Shown: piece by piece, positions 23,376-32,279 of the stretch | Layout: the number at the start of each line of letters is the position of its first letter | Numbering within the stretch: the stretch's first letter is position 1 | Assembly: GCA_024653775.1 (NCBI GenBank) | Contig: JANLHZ010000105.1 | Coordinates: 1 to 52,570, forward strand | Source of the DNA: Planctomycetota bacterium | GTDB lineage: Bacteria > Planctomycetota > UBA8742 > JACQVU01 > JANLHZ01 | Direction: 5' to 3' | DNA: 52,570 nt | Notes under the pieces: generated by a model | The model's database searches: none | Seen by the model: the letters and a program-made list of their open reading frames with translations, nothing else | Told to the model about the DNA's origin: nothing | Translations under genes and position numbers: made by a program

Positions 23376-26174
23376 ATGCAAAATTCAGGATCGATTTCAG
23401 TTAAACTGTCCTTGATGGCGCTCCTGCCATTTGCCGCTGTACTCACTTTCGGTTGCGGCGGAGAGCCGATAGGCTCCGACCAGGCGCCCGTCGAATCGGA
23501 AGCTGCCGCGGTGGATAACGGCGCATCCGCGACTTCCGGGGTGACTCCGGGAGGAGCAGCGGCGGTTCAGACCCCAAGTACGTGGGGCCAGCAACCAGGC
23601 GGCTCCTCCGCGGCGCCCGCTCCAGCGCAGGGACCGGTTACGGGCGGAAGAGTCGAGCCGGTGAATATTCCGACGCCGGAAGCCCGCGGCGTCCATCCTG
23701 ACGTTGACGACGCGCGCAGCAACATGAACCAGTATCGAAACCTCCTGGAAGAAGCCTCGCGCGACCTCGCGGAGCAGCGCAGGCGGGATGAGCAGCTCAT
23801 TTCGTTCTATCTTCAGGACGCGCAGCGAAAGCACATGGAAGGCGATACGCTCAGCGCCCTCGCGAACCTCGATCGCATCCTCGAAAGAAACCCGCTCCAT
23901 CCGGAGGCGATGAGACTGAAGGAAGAAATTCTCGCGAACATAGGCGATCGCGAACGCACCACCGGGAGGCTCGAGGACGATCTTCGCGCGCAGTACGCGG
24001 TGGTGGTCGAAAAGGCGCGAATCGAAGCCCTTGCGCAGTATGACGAGGGTAACACCGCGTATCGCGAGCAGCGCTATTCAGACGCAATCACCCACTACGA
24101 AAGGTGCATCGAGATCATCGACTTCGCGCCCGCGGACCTCGATCTTCACAACATTCGAATCACTGCATCGAGCGGAATCGATGACGCGACCGCGCAGAGG
24201 ATTTCGGTCCAGCGCGAGGAAGATCGCCGGGCGCGAGAGATCGCGGCACGCATCGCGGCTCTTCAGCGCGAGCGGGAACGAACCGAGCGTAAGAACCGCA
24301 TAGTCGAGCTTCTTCTCAGCGCGCAGGAAAACTATAGCGCCCGTCGCTGGGATCGCTGCCGCGCGAACATCGCGGAGGTTCTGAGGCTCGACCCGACGAA
24401 CGAAGTCGCCCGTCAGATGGAAGCGGACCTCAAGTGGGACGGTCTCGTCCACTCAGCGGACCAGCACATAAGGAACAGGATCGAGAGCTATCGCAGGCTG
24501 CTTGAAGACTGGTCCGAGACTCTCGTTCCGTACATGCCCCGCGACGGAGTCGAATATCCCGACACCACCTACTGGGAGCGGGTCAATCAGCGTCAGTTCA
24601 ATCGCGCGGGCGAGGAAGCCGTCGCGGAGGATCCGCGCGTCGTCAGAATCAAGAACCGCCTCGAATCCCTCCCGATCGAGGTGCGCTTCCACAATATGCG
24701 CTTCATCGAGGCGATCGATTTCTTCAAAAGCTACGCTGGAATCAACATCGTCGTCGACAAGGACGTCAGCGTCATCGATGAAGAGATTTCGACGTTCGAC
24801 GCCTCCGGGCTGAGCGTCGGAGACGCGCTCGATCTGCTACTCAAAATCTATGGACTCGATCGCGAGTTCCGCGAGGGCGTTCTCTACATCACTGAGGAAG
24901 GCCAGACGAGTACCGAAGCGATTCTGAGGCTCCACGACATTCGCGACATCGTCCGCCCCGTGCCGGATTTCCCAGGCGCGGAGATTCAGCTCCCGCAGGC
25001 CGGAGGTGCCGGTGCGGCGGGCGGGTTCTCCCCCACTTTCCAGGAAGCGCCCGAAGTCGAACCGGAAATCGACATCACGCAGATAATGGACCTCATCCAG
25101 AACTCCATCGAGACTGACTCCTGGGGAAACGATCCGTTCTCGATTCGCGAGACGCCGGACAACCAACTCCTCGTGTTCCACAACCCCGACGTGCAGGCCC
25201 GCGTCGAATCTCTCCTCGCCGACCTCCGCGCTAACTCCGGGCTGATGGTCGAGGTCGAAACCAGGTTCCTAAGCGTCGAAGATCACTTCCTCGACTTCTT
25301 CGGGGTCGACTTCCGCGGCCTCGGCGGCGTGAAGGGAACGAACGCTCCGATGGAGGACGTCGTGTTCGGACCCGAGGATTTCTCGGGCGGAACGTTCGAC
25401 AACAGCGCGGGCGGAACTCCGACCAGTCTCGCCCCGAGTTCCGGCATCTTCTTCAACGATAGCAGCGACGGAGACATCCGCGCGCGAACGGAGCATATCG
25501 TCGATGGCACCATAGGCGACGTCCTCCAGCCCGTCGGCGGAGGAACGCTCCAGTTCATCTTCATCGACGACACCGAGCTGAATATGATCGTGCGCGCCGT
25601 ACAGAAGCAGCGAAACGCGATGGTGATGACAGCGCCCAGGCTCGTGGCTTTCAACACCCAGCGCGCCAACCTGACGATCATCGATCAGGTGGCGTACATC
25701 CGCGACTTCGACGTCCAGATCGCACAGGCCGCGTCACTTGCGGACCCGATCGTCGCGACGGTGCAGGACGGTCTGGTTCTCGACATCACGCCAACTATTT
25801 CGAATGATCGAAGGTTCATCACCCTCGAGCTGAGACCCACCGTGGCGGAACTTCTTCGCCCGATTCCGACCTTCACCACGAACCTCGGCGCGGGCGCGCT
25901 CGCAACGACGCCGGTTACGATCCAGATTCCGGAACTCGTCCTCAAGAAGGCCGAAACGACCGTCAAGGTTCCGGACGGCGGATCGGTTCTGATCGGCGGT
26001 CTGAAACGTGCCCACGACGTCACTCAGGAGCAGAGTATCCCCTGGCTGGCGGACCTTCCATTCATCGGCTGGCTATTCCGCTCGTCAAGTCACAGCGTCG
26101 AGCGCGAAAGCCTTATCATTCTCGTGACGGCTCGCGTAATCGACCTTAACGAACTTGAAATGATGCAGCATTAA
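23376..26174 (+). CDS. TPR-secretin lipoprotein (type II secretion / type IV pilus class)
   Basis: 932 residues. I chose ATG 23376 because it gives a lipoprotein signal peptide ending AVLTFGC. Residues ~25-110 are a Pro/Ala/Gly-rich linker. Residues ~110-400 are helical with TPR-like pairs (GDTLSALANLDRILERNPLHPEA, YREQRYSDAITHYERC). An STN-like domain follows (FHNMRFIEAIDFFKSYAGIN, VVDKDVS). The C-terminal ~250 residues are the secretin barrel: PRLVAFNTQRANLTI, VQDGLVLDITPTIS, VKVPDGGSVLIGGL and IPWLADLPFIGWLFR. Secretins form the outer-membrane ring for type II secretion or type IV pili. An N-terminal TPR region fused to a secretin is a form I associate with PVC bacteria. No other pilus gene is adjacent. 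Confidence 0.9.
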   Translation: MQNSGSISVKLSLMALLPFAAVLTFGCGGEPIGSDQAPVESEAAAVDNGASATSGVTPGGAAAVQTPSTWGQQPGGSSAAPAPAQGPVTGGRVEPVNIPTPEARGVHPDVDDARSNMNQYRNLLEEASRDLAEQRRRDEQLISFYLQDAQRKHMEGDTLSALANLDRILERNPLHPEAMRLKEEILANIGDRERTTGRLEDDLRAQYAVVVEKARIEALAQYDEGNTAYREQRYSDAITHYERCIEIIDFAPADLDLHNIRITASSGIDDATAQRISVQREEDRRAREIAARIAALQRERERTERKNRIVELLLSAQENYSARRWDRCRANIAEVLRLDPTNEVARQMEADLKWDGLVHSADQHIRNRIESYRRLLEDWSETLVPYMPRDGVEYPDTTYWERVNQRQFNRAGEEAVAEDPRVVRIKNRLESLPIEVRFHNMRFIEAIDFFKSYAGINIVVDKDVSVIDEEISTFDASGLSVGDALDLLLKIYGLDREFREGVLYITEEGQTSTEAILRLHDIRDIVRPVPDFPGAEIQLPQAGGAGAAGGFSPTFQEAPEVEPEIDITQIMDLIQNSIETDSWGNDPFSIRETPDNQLLVFHNPDVQARVESLLADLRANSGLMVEVETRFLSVEDHFLDFFGVDFRGLGGVKGTNAPMEDVVFGPEDFSGGTFDNSAGGTPTSLAPSSGIFFNDSSDGDIRARTEHIVDGTIGDVLQPVGGGTLQFIFIDDTELNMIVRAVQKQRNAMVMTAPRLVAFNTQRANLTIIDQVAYIRDFDVQIAQAASLADPIVATVQDGLVLDITPTISNDRRFITLELRPTVAELLRPIPTFTTNLGAGALATTPVTIQIPELVLKKAETTVKVPDGGSVLIGGLKRAHDVTQEQSIPWLADLPFIGWLFRSSSHSVERESLIILVTARVIDLNELEMMQH

Positions 26175-26336
26175 TTGTTAACATAGTTGCCAGCATCTGG
26201 CGCAGGACGTATTCAGGAGCGCGAATTTTGGCAGAACACACGGTTTCCGCGAGAACCCAGACCCCTGGTACGTTTTTTGCTCAAGCTTTAGTAGCCCGAT
26301 AGACCTCTAACGGAAATTCATAAAAACCAGAAATTT

Positions 26337-28376
26337 ATGAGCAACACACAATTGTCAATTCCGGCCCGGACCAGCGATATCACCTTTGCGATTGTGATCG
26401 CGCTTTTCGCCCTCCAGTTCCTCCTTGGCGCCTGCGGCGGAGAGGCGCAGAGCAGTTCACAGACGGATTCGATCTACAACGCGCCGATCGTGGTTGCGAC
26501 GGAGCCGCGGTCAATGGAAAAGCGGACGAACAACTTCTCCGAAATCAACATAGGCGAGGCGAACGTGCCGCTCGATAAACCTCTGACGGCGTTCTTTTCT
26601 GCGCCGCTGCTTCAGGGTTCGTTTATGACGAACACCGACGGAGTGACTAACGGCACCGGTGCAATGATGGTGGTCGACAACGCCAACCGCATAGTTCCCG
26701 GAAGGTGGGATCTGATCAACGATTCGCAGACCGTGGTCACGTTCACCCCAGGAACATGGGTCGGAAGGCAGTTCACCCCCGGCAAATGGACGTTCAACAC
26801 GGATTACGGCTTCTACGTTTCCGACAGGCTTACAGGTCCGACCGGCGCGAAATACTGGAAGCCGTACGTAATGCTCTTCTCGACGGGCGCCACGAGGCCC
26901 ACGGTTACGCCGCTCGGGACCATGGGCTTCACGTCGAGTATCGCGGGCTTCCCTCCCGCCGATCTTTACCAGCCGCCGCCGGGGACCACTTCTGGACTCC
27001 CGATCAAGCGCGGCCCGATTTCGGGCGCGTTCGACGCGATCCAGCAGACCCTCGCCGAAGCGAGGTGGGCACACACCGCGACGGCTCTCGCCGACAACCG
27101 AATAATAGTGATCGGCGGACTCATCAACGGAAGCGGGATTTTCGGAACCGCGACTGATACCTCCGAAGTCTTCAACCCCACGACCGACGTATTCGCCACC
27201 GGGGCGAGGCTCAACACAACAAGGTTCGGCCACACCGCGACCAGGCTCGATTCAGGCGACGTAATGGTCATCGCAGGTTCGGACGGAGCGTCCTTCCTGG
27301 ATTCCGCTGAGCTTTACCGCCCGGACACCGATCCGACGAAGCCGGGGACGTTCACTCTGTTTTCCTCGCTCGGTCTCGAAGGTTCGGACTTCCGCAGCAA
27401 CCTCGAAGTCGGAAGATGGTTCCACAGCACGCTTCCGCTCGGCGGCTCGCAGCTCGTCGTCGGCGGCGGATGGAGAGACCCGTCCGGACTGAACATTCAG
27501 AGCATGGGATTTGCGCCGCTCGTCGTTCTCGGCGCGGCGAAGATCGAGGCGTTCGTCAGCGGACTATTCGGAACGCTCGAAGCAGCGTACAACAACCGTC
27601 GCGGCGGGCAGGACGCGCAGTTCATCCCGAACCTCGAAGGTCAGAGTGCGATCCTATATATGGGCGGAAGCAACCAGCTCTCGCCGACCAACACGACCGA
27701 GATTCTTCTCATCGACTCCCTTAACGCCGATCTGTTCAAATCGACGATCCTTCCCGGACCGCCGATGAAGACTCCGAGGCTTTATTTCAACACCATCACT
27801 CTCGATCGCGACATCGTTCAGGGGATGGTCGTCGCGGGCGGCGGCGCGAGTTCGACGAACCCGCAGGGCGGCGTGGTTATTCCCGCGATCGCGAGCCTCG
27901 AGGTTTACGATCCGAGACTGACCTACAATGGCTCGGACATCGGCGCGTTCAAGACCATAAGCAGCGCGACGCTGAAGAATTCGAGATTTGCCTTCGGAAT
28001 GACGCTGCTCACTTCGGGAAAGATTCTCGTCACCGGCGGCATCTACATTCTCCAGCCCGGCCAGCCGCAGGATGACAGTTCCTGGCACATCGTTTCGTCG
28101 GGCCAGCCGCCGGGAGCGCTGCAGGACGCGATTCTGATCGACCCGAATTTCAATTCGCTTCAGAACGATCGCGCGCAGCTCGTGCTCAAGATGGCCGCGG
28201 CTGCGGTCCCAGCGCCGATTATCACGGACCCGCAGAATCAGCAGAACGTATCGAATCAGCTTGCAGCCGCAAGGGGATGGCACTCTCAGACCCAGCTCGG
28301 CACGGTTCAGATCATTATCGCCGGCGACAGCGGAGGTCCGACGGCAACCGCGTCGGCGGATCGCTACACTGAATAG
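26337..28376 (+). CDS. Lipoprotein with kelch-like repeats
   Basis: 679 residues. The signal peptide ends QFLLGAC, a good lipobox. Residues ~50-185 look like an Ig-like domain of the SbsA type (FSEINIGEANVPLDKPLTAFFSAPL, ...WTFNTDYGFYVSD). From ~240 onward kelch or galactose-oxidase-like blades appear: RWAHTATALADNRIIVIGGL, RFGHTATRLDSGDVMVIAGS, SRFAFGMTLLTSGKILVTGG and ARGWHSQTQL. These form a beta-propeller probably displayed outside the inner membrane. No catalytic residues are obvious. It follows the secretin gene by 162 bases and is followed by an ECF sigma gene after 22 bases. Secretion through the neighbouring secretin is a tempting but unproven idea. Confidence 0.85.
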   Translation: MSNTQLSIPARTSDITFAIVIALFALQFLLGACGGEAQSSSQTDSIYNAPIVVATEPRSMEKRTNNFSEINIGEANVPLDKPLTAFFSAPLLQGSFMTNTDGVTNGTGAMMVVDNANRIVPGRWDLINDSQTVVTFTPGTWVGRQFTPGKWTFNTDYGFYVSDRLTGPTGAKYWKPYVMLFSTGATRPTVTPLGTMGFTSSIAGFPPADLYQPPPGTTSGLPIKRGPISGAFDAIQQTLAEARWAHTATALADNRIIVIGGLINGSGIFGTATDTSEVFNPTTDVFATGARLNTTRFGHTATRLDSGDVMVIAGSDGASFLDSAELYRPDTDPTKPGTFTLFSSLGLEGSDFRSNLEVGRWFHSTLPLGGSQLVVGGGWRDPSGLNIQSMGFAPLVVLGAAKIEAFVSGLFGTLEAAYNNRRGGQDAQFIPNLEGQSAILYMGGSNQLSPTNTTEILLIDSLNADLFKSTILPGPPMKTPRLYFNTITLDRDIVQGMVVAGGGASSTNPQGGVVIPAIASLEVYDPRLTYNGSDIGAFKTISSATLKNSRFAFGMTLLTSGKILVTGGIYILQPGQPQDDSSWHIVSSGQPPGALQDAILIDPNFNSLQNDRAQLVLKMAAAAVPAPIITDPQNQQNVSNQLAAARGWHSQTQLGTVQIIIAGDSGGPTATASADRYTE

Positions 28377-28398
28377 TCCGGCCTATGGCGGCGGCAAG

Positions 28399-28959
28399 AT
28401 GAACGATGATGCGAAGGATGTCGAACAGATAAGAAGTGGGAACGTTGACGCGTTCTCGAATTTGATGGATCGCCACTATTCCATCGTTTGCGGAATCATT
28501 TCCCGCCGCGGCGTAAGAGATTTCGATGACGCGGCACAGGAGACGTTCATAAAGGCGTATCGCCAGCTAGATTCGCTGGACAATCCGGAAAAGTTCGCCG
28601 GGTGGCTGTACAGGATCGCGTTCAACGTTTCGATGGACTTCCATCGAAAGAAGGCGCTCAACGTTTCGAGAATCGATACCGACATCGTCGAAGCAAGTCC
28701 CGCGGGAAGCGATATAATTCCGGATCGTTCGATCATTCGCGAAGAGTCAGGTCAGAAGGTGCGCGACGCGATGCTTGAACTACCGGAGCATTATTACCTA
28801 GCGCTGACGCTACGGTTTTACGAGCAGCTTTCGATCGACGAGGTAGCAGAGCGCCTAGGCGTGCCCGCGGGAACCGTGAAATCGCAGATCCACCGCGGAC
28901 TCAAGCTGCTCGCAGAGCGGCTCGGAAGCGCCGGCGAAAGCGGTCTATTCAGCAATTAA
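28399..28959 (+). CDS. ECF-type RNA polymerase sigma factor
   Basis: 186 residues from ATG 28399; longer in-frame starts lie inside the preceding gene. Region 2 is clear: FSNLMDRHYSIVCGII, DFDDAAQETFIKAYRQLDSL and FAGWLYRIAFNVSMDFHR. Region 4 has LPEHYYLALTLRFYEQLSID, then EVAERLGVPAGTVKSQIHRG, a typical helix-turn-helix. ECF sigma factors redirect RNA polymerase to envelope or stress genes. No anti-sigma gene follows, which is unusual; the next gene is ruvA after a repeat element. It starts 22 bases after the kelch lipoprotein gene and may be co-transcribed with it. Confidence 0.92.
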   Translation: MNDDAKDVEQIRSGNVDAFSNLMDRHYSIVCGIISRRGVRDFDDAAQETFIKAYRQLDSLDNPEKFAGWLYRIAFNVSMDFHRKKALNVSRIDTDIVEASPAGSDIIPDRSIIREESGQKVRDAMLELPEHYYLALTLRFYEQLSIDEVAERLGVPAGTVKSQIHRGLKLLAERLGSAGESGLFSN

Positions 28960-29028
28960 AAATTTAGGAATTAAGAAATGTCGCCCGCGATGATATGACT
29001 TCTGTCCGGTGCGACTTTGAAATTCTGA

Positions 29029-29053
29029 TTCGTAATCCGTAACTCGTAATTCA
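29029..29053 (+). repeat. Degenerate 8-mer run (cgtaat words)
   Basis: ttcgtaatccgtaactcgta followed by attc: three to four imperfect copies of an 8-bp word, between the sigma gene and the 182-bp element. Possibly slippage-generated; function unknown. Confidence 0.35.
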
Positions 29054-29056
29054 CAT

Positions 29057-29238
29057 AGGCCTCGGAACAAAATAAAGTATCGATTTATGCGCTCAGATTT
29101 ACGCGAGATTCGTTTTGCGCGAGAGAGCCGAACCGGAGTCGTAGCCATAGTTCCGATGAGGATTTGGCGACCGAGCGCGGAATGAATATGGTGTGAAGAT
29201 GTGATGCAGAAACGGTAGTTCATTTTGTCCCGAGGCCT
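29057..29238 (+). repeat. 180-bp element with variable inverted arms, copy 1
   Basis: Left arm 29057-29082 (aggcctcggaacaaaataaa...) is the reverse complement of 29213-29238 at 22 of 26 positions. The core between them aligns with copies 2 and 3 (gcgctcagat, agtcgtagccatagttccga, ggtgtgaagatg), but the arms do not. Internal stems are TTCG/CGAG (29109-29112 with 29120-29123) and GCCGAA/TTTGGC (29127-29132 with 29163-29168), the latter with one G-T pair. The element ends one base before the ruvA start codon. Confidence 0.85.
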
Positions 29239-29239
29239 T

Positions 29240-29854
29240 ATGATCAGTCTCATCGAAGGCGAAGTTTTCAGCAAGACGGGAGGCACGGTACACGTCATGG
29301 TCGGACCCGTGGGACTCTGCGTCAACATGCCGACGAGCCTCGCGGACGGGATTTCCATAGGATCGCGCGTCAGATTGCTCACACGGTTCCATCTGACGGT
29401 AGACGGCAGGAGCGGAAAATCGGAGGTTCATCTTTTCGGGTTCCTCGAAGAGGAACAGCGCGAACTCTTCGACACGCTACTACTCGTTTCCGGCGTCGGT
29501 CCACGATCGGCGCTCGACATAATTTCCAAGGTTCCCGTCAGCGAGTTCATCCAGGCGGTGCTGATGGAAAACATCGTGTTCCTTAAAAAACTGAAAGGCG
29601 TCGGAGAGAAGACCGCAAAAAAAATCTGTCTCGAAATCCAGGGCAAGATAGCGAAGGTCGGCTCCGGGAAATCCGCAGAGAAGGTCAGCTCTTCCGCGCA
29701 CCAGGACATGCTCAGCGCGCTTCTGGCGCTTGGATACAATCCCTCGAAAGCTTCCGCCGCAATCGCGGAGTTCTTCAAGGCAAACCCGTCGGAAAAGCAA
29801 AATCCGGTTGAGACCGTCCTCCCGAAAATTCTCGGCGCTTTCTCCGCGAAGTAG
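29240..29854 (+). CDS. ruvA: Holliday junction DNA helicase subunit RuvA
   Basis: 204 residues from ATG 29240, which gives the canonical opening MISLIEGEVFSKTGG; the TTG at 29225 lies inside a repeat element. The N-terminal OB fold includes VHVMVGPVGLCVNMP and FHLTVDGRSGKSEVHLFGF. Two helix-hairpin-helix motifs follow (LLLVSGVGPRSALDII and LKKLKGVGEKTAKKICLEI). The C-terminal RuvB-binding domain is DMLSALLALGYNPSKASAAI. RuvA binds four-way junctions as a tetramer and loads RuvB. ruvB and ruvC are not adjacent. The only SD-like bases (GAGG, 29232-29235) belong to the right arm of the repeat element, so the element supplies the translation start region. Confidence 0.95.
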   Translation: MISLIEGEVFSKTGGTVHVMVGPVGLCVNMPTSLADGISIGSRVRLLTRFHLTVDGRSGKSEVHLFGFLEEEQRELFDTLLLVSGVGPRSALDIISKVPVSEFIQAVLMENIVFLKKLKGVGEKTAKKICLEIQGKIAKVGSGKSAEKVSSSAHQDMLSALLALGYNPSKASAAIAEFFKANPSEKQNPVETVLPKILGAFSAK

Positions 29855-29974
29855 CCGTCGGCGGATTTTAAGAATTGAGATTCGCTCGCCATGGGCTTAA
29901 AATCGGGAGGCCGTTCGATGCGGCAGACGAAATCTTCAAGCAACCGTTTTCAAATTGACCATTCACTGCTTTCG

Positions 29975-31294
29975 ATGCCGCAGCTAAAAGTAAATTGCGA
30001 CGGAACCGTTTTCGAGGTCGAACTCGGAGACAAAGCGTACGTGATCGGCCGAGGCGACGACGCCGACATCAAAATCGAGGAGCCGGTCGCGAGCAGGAAG
30101 CATTGTCAAATCGAGCCGACGGTCGACGGTTTTTTCAAAATCGTCGACTTGCAGAGCCGGAACGGGACGTATCTGAACGGCAGGAAGATCAGTTCGTCGG
30201 TTCTTCGCGAGGGCGACGTCATAAAGGTTGGCGAAACCACGCTCGCATTCGACGAGGAGATGGTGGGTTCTCCCGATGAGACGCCGCCTCCGACGATGAG
30301 GCGCAGCCCGAAGCCGCGCGCGGTAGTTGCGGAACCGCGCAGGGAGGTTCGGGAGCAGAAACCGAAGCGCGCGTGGGTCGATGACGAAGAGGAAGAAGAG
30401 GAGTCCCTTCTCGGCGTCGCGGCGGATCAGATGCGCACGCGCAAGGGTCCCGGCGTCAGAATTCAGCGCACGAGCAGCGTCGGGATGATTTTCGGCTTCG
30501 CGATCGTTCTCGCGATTTTCAGTATTTTCGGCTACTGGGCCGCGAACAATATTTTGAATCAGCCGTCCGGCGGCCCGGAGCCGAAGATGGAGATGAAGTC
30601 GCCTTATTCCGCGGAAGATCTCGCGAGGGAGCGTCAGAATTTCAACACGACGTATTCGCGGTACGCCGAGGGCAAGATAACGCTTCAGGACGCGCGGGAC
30701 TGGCTTAACGAAAGCATCGGCAGGTTCCGCAAGAACATGCAGGACGGCGGTTTTTTCGATCCGGAACTCGACTCGATTCTGAAACAGGGAGAAGAGTGGC
30801 TGATAGCCCATCCGCTCGGAAGCGAACCTGCGAGGGAAGAGCCGGTCCACGATCCGTTCGGGTCCAGAGAGCAGGGTTCCCGCGGTAGTCGTTCGACCGC
30901 GACGCCACCGAATACGACGACGAGCGCGCCTTCGAGCACGACTCCGCCGAGAGCGGGTTACGATACTTCCCGCGCCGAAGCGCAGGCAATCTGGAGCGCA
31001 GTCAAAAACCGCGGGCTTGACATGGTCGAACGGCTGGACTTCTCCGGCGCGCACGAGCTGTATCAGAACTTCGCGCTCGAAAACAGCTCGAACGACTACC
31101 TTGTCGACCTCGCGATGGACGAATTGCAGCTAGTCGAAAGTTTCGCGCGCGATCATTTCGACGGCAGGGACAAACCCGACCTCGTTGCCGCAAGCAGGAG
31201 CGAGGCTGGAAATCTGATGCGCGCGATAAACACGCGGTATCGGGCGTTTCCGGACATCTGCGCGGAAGCCGCGCGAATCGCGGGAAGCAAGTAG
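29975..31294 (+). CDS. FHA-domain membrane protein
   Basis: 439 residues from ATG 29975; earlier in-frame codons add unconserved residues. An FHA domain occupies residues 1-95: YVIGRGDDADI, then the phosphothreonine-binding SRKH and RNGTYLNG. A Pro/Arg linker and an acidic run (DDEEEEEE, ~145) precede one membrane helix (MIFGFAIVLAIFSIFGYW, ~175-195). The C-terminal ~240 residues are exported, with a Ser/Thr/Pro-rich middle and a helical end. FHA domains bind Thr-phosphorylated partners, so a Ser/Thr kinase elsewhere is implied. It starts 120 bases after ruvA. The outer part is not recognised. Confidence 0.87.
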   Translation: MPQLKVNCDGTVFEVELGDKAYVIGRGDDADIKIEEPVASRKHCQIEPTVDGFFKIVDLQSRNGTYLNGRKISSSVLREGDVIKVGETTLAFDEEMVGSPDETPPPTMRRSPKPRAVVAEPRREVREQKPKRAWVDDEEEEEESLLGVAADQMRTRKGPGVRIQRTSSVGMIFGFAIVLAIFSIFGYWAANNILNQPSGGPEPKMEMKSPYSAEDLARERQNFNTTYSRYAEGKITLQDARDWLNESIGRFRKNMQDGGFFDPELDSILKQGEEWLIAHPLGSEPAREEPVHDPFGSREQGSRGSRSTATPPNTTTSAPSSTTPPRAGYDTSRAEAQAIWSAVKNRGLDMVERLDFSGAHELYQNFALENSSNDYLVDLAMDELQLVESFARDHFDGRDKPDLVAASRSEAGNLMRAINTRYRAFPDICAEAARIAGSK

Positions 31295-31301
31295 GCCGCG
31301 G

Positions 31302-32276
31302 TCAGATTCCGAGCGCGGAAAGGCCTGACTTGAATTCTTCTATGTCCTTCGACTCTTTAAGAACATCGTGAATTTTGCTCAGGACTTCGATATCGTGAAC
31401 TCGATCGATTTTTTCCATCAGAGCAACGCCTTCCTCGCCGAAGCGTAGTTCGAGTACGCCCTCGATCTTGCCCTCGATCTTGCCCTCGATCTTGCCCTCG
31501 ATCTTGCCCTCGATCCTGCCTCTCTCGTGAAGCTGTTCAGCCATCGTTTTGGTCGTCATTGCATCCTCCGCGGATAGAAATTTCTGGGCGATGTCGTAAA
31601 TTTTTTCCGGGTCGATGGGTTTCGTGTAGCTGATAAACGAAATTGTCAGAAACACGTCTCTTTGCGTGGCGCCAAGTCCGAGCAGCCTGATAACCTCCTC
31701 GACACCTGAAATTATATCCTCTGAACTTCGAGGCATCAAGATTTTCACCATCGCCTGAACCGCGCTTATGCCTTTTATTTCATCGTCGTTCAATTTCGAC
31801 AGATCGATGAAGTTGACGTCATAGCCAGGAATATAACCCACGAAAACGTCTTCCAGGTCTGGCGGAAAACATTCCCGCAGCGTCTTCGGAACGTTCCAGG
31901 GCTTGTCGCCGTGATAAAAGATAGTTGGAACGATCGAGTCGAGCCATCCAGAAGACTTGCCCTGTTGCTGCGTCCAGTGAAGCGACATGTAAAGCAGAAT
32001 CTGAAGCACGGCGAACCTGTCGGGACAACTCTTGTGCTCGAAAAGGTGATAGATGAACCGCTCGCCTTTTTTCGTCCGGCACCGGAGCATCACATCCGCA
32101 AAGTACTCCTTCAGGTGATTTGGCACGTAGGAACAGGGCACGAACTCGATGGAATCAGTGTCGATGAGCGCGACGATCTCGGATTTCTGAAAAGTTTCGA
32201 TGAAACTCTTCGCGTTTTCCTTCTCGGCGAGCATCCCCTTGAAGTACGCGTCGTAAGGGTTCGGAATTTCCGGCAT
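31302..32276 (-). CDS. Rpn-family nuclease / PD-(D/E)XK transposase-like protein
   Basis: 324 residues. The opening NPYDAYFKGMLAEKENAKSF and later YADVMLRCRTKKGERFIYHLFEHKS, QILLYM and IVPTIFYHG are typical of the Rpn (YhgA-like, PF04754) family of recombination-promoting nucleases. The D...E-H-K pattern (DVML...FEHKS) is the PD-(D/E)XK core. Rpn proteins cut DNA and promote RecA-independent recombination, and some take part in phage defence. The C-terminus has a tandem IEGK repeat from 12-bp DNA repeats, a hypervariable region found in this family. It starts three bases after the nifJ stop, so it is probably transcribed as the distal gene of that operon, an odd partner for a metabolic enzyme. 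Confidence 0.85.
   Translation of the reverse strand: MPEIPNPYDAYFKGMLAEKENAKSFIETFQKSEIVALIDTDSIEFVPCSYVPNHLKEYFADVMLRCRTKKGERFIYHLFEHKSCPDRFAVLQILLYMSLHWTQQQGKSSGWLDSIVPTIFYHGDKPWNVPKTLRECFPPDLEDVFVGYIPGYDVNFIDLSKLNDDEIKGISAVQAMVKILMPRSSEDIISGVEEVIRLLGLGATQRDVFLTISFISYTKPIDPEKIYDIAQKFLSAEDAMTTKTMAEQLHERGRIEGKIEGKIEGKIEGKIEGVLELRFGEEGVALMEKIDRVHDIEVLSKIHDVLKESKDIEEFKSGLSALGI
31459..31518 (-). repeat. Five 12-bp tandem repeats in the Rpn gene
   Basis: Five units of ccctcgatcttg (last with one change), encoding (KIEG)n on the minus strand. The period is four codons, so gain or loss of units keeps the frame and alters linker length in the nuclease C-terminus. Confidence 0.95.
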
Positions 32277-32279
32277 CGA

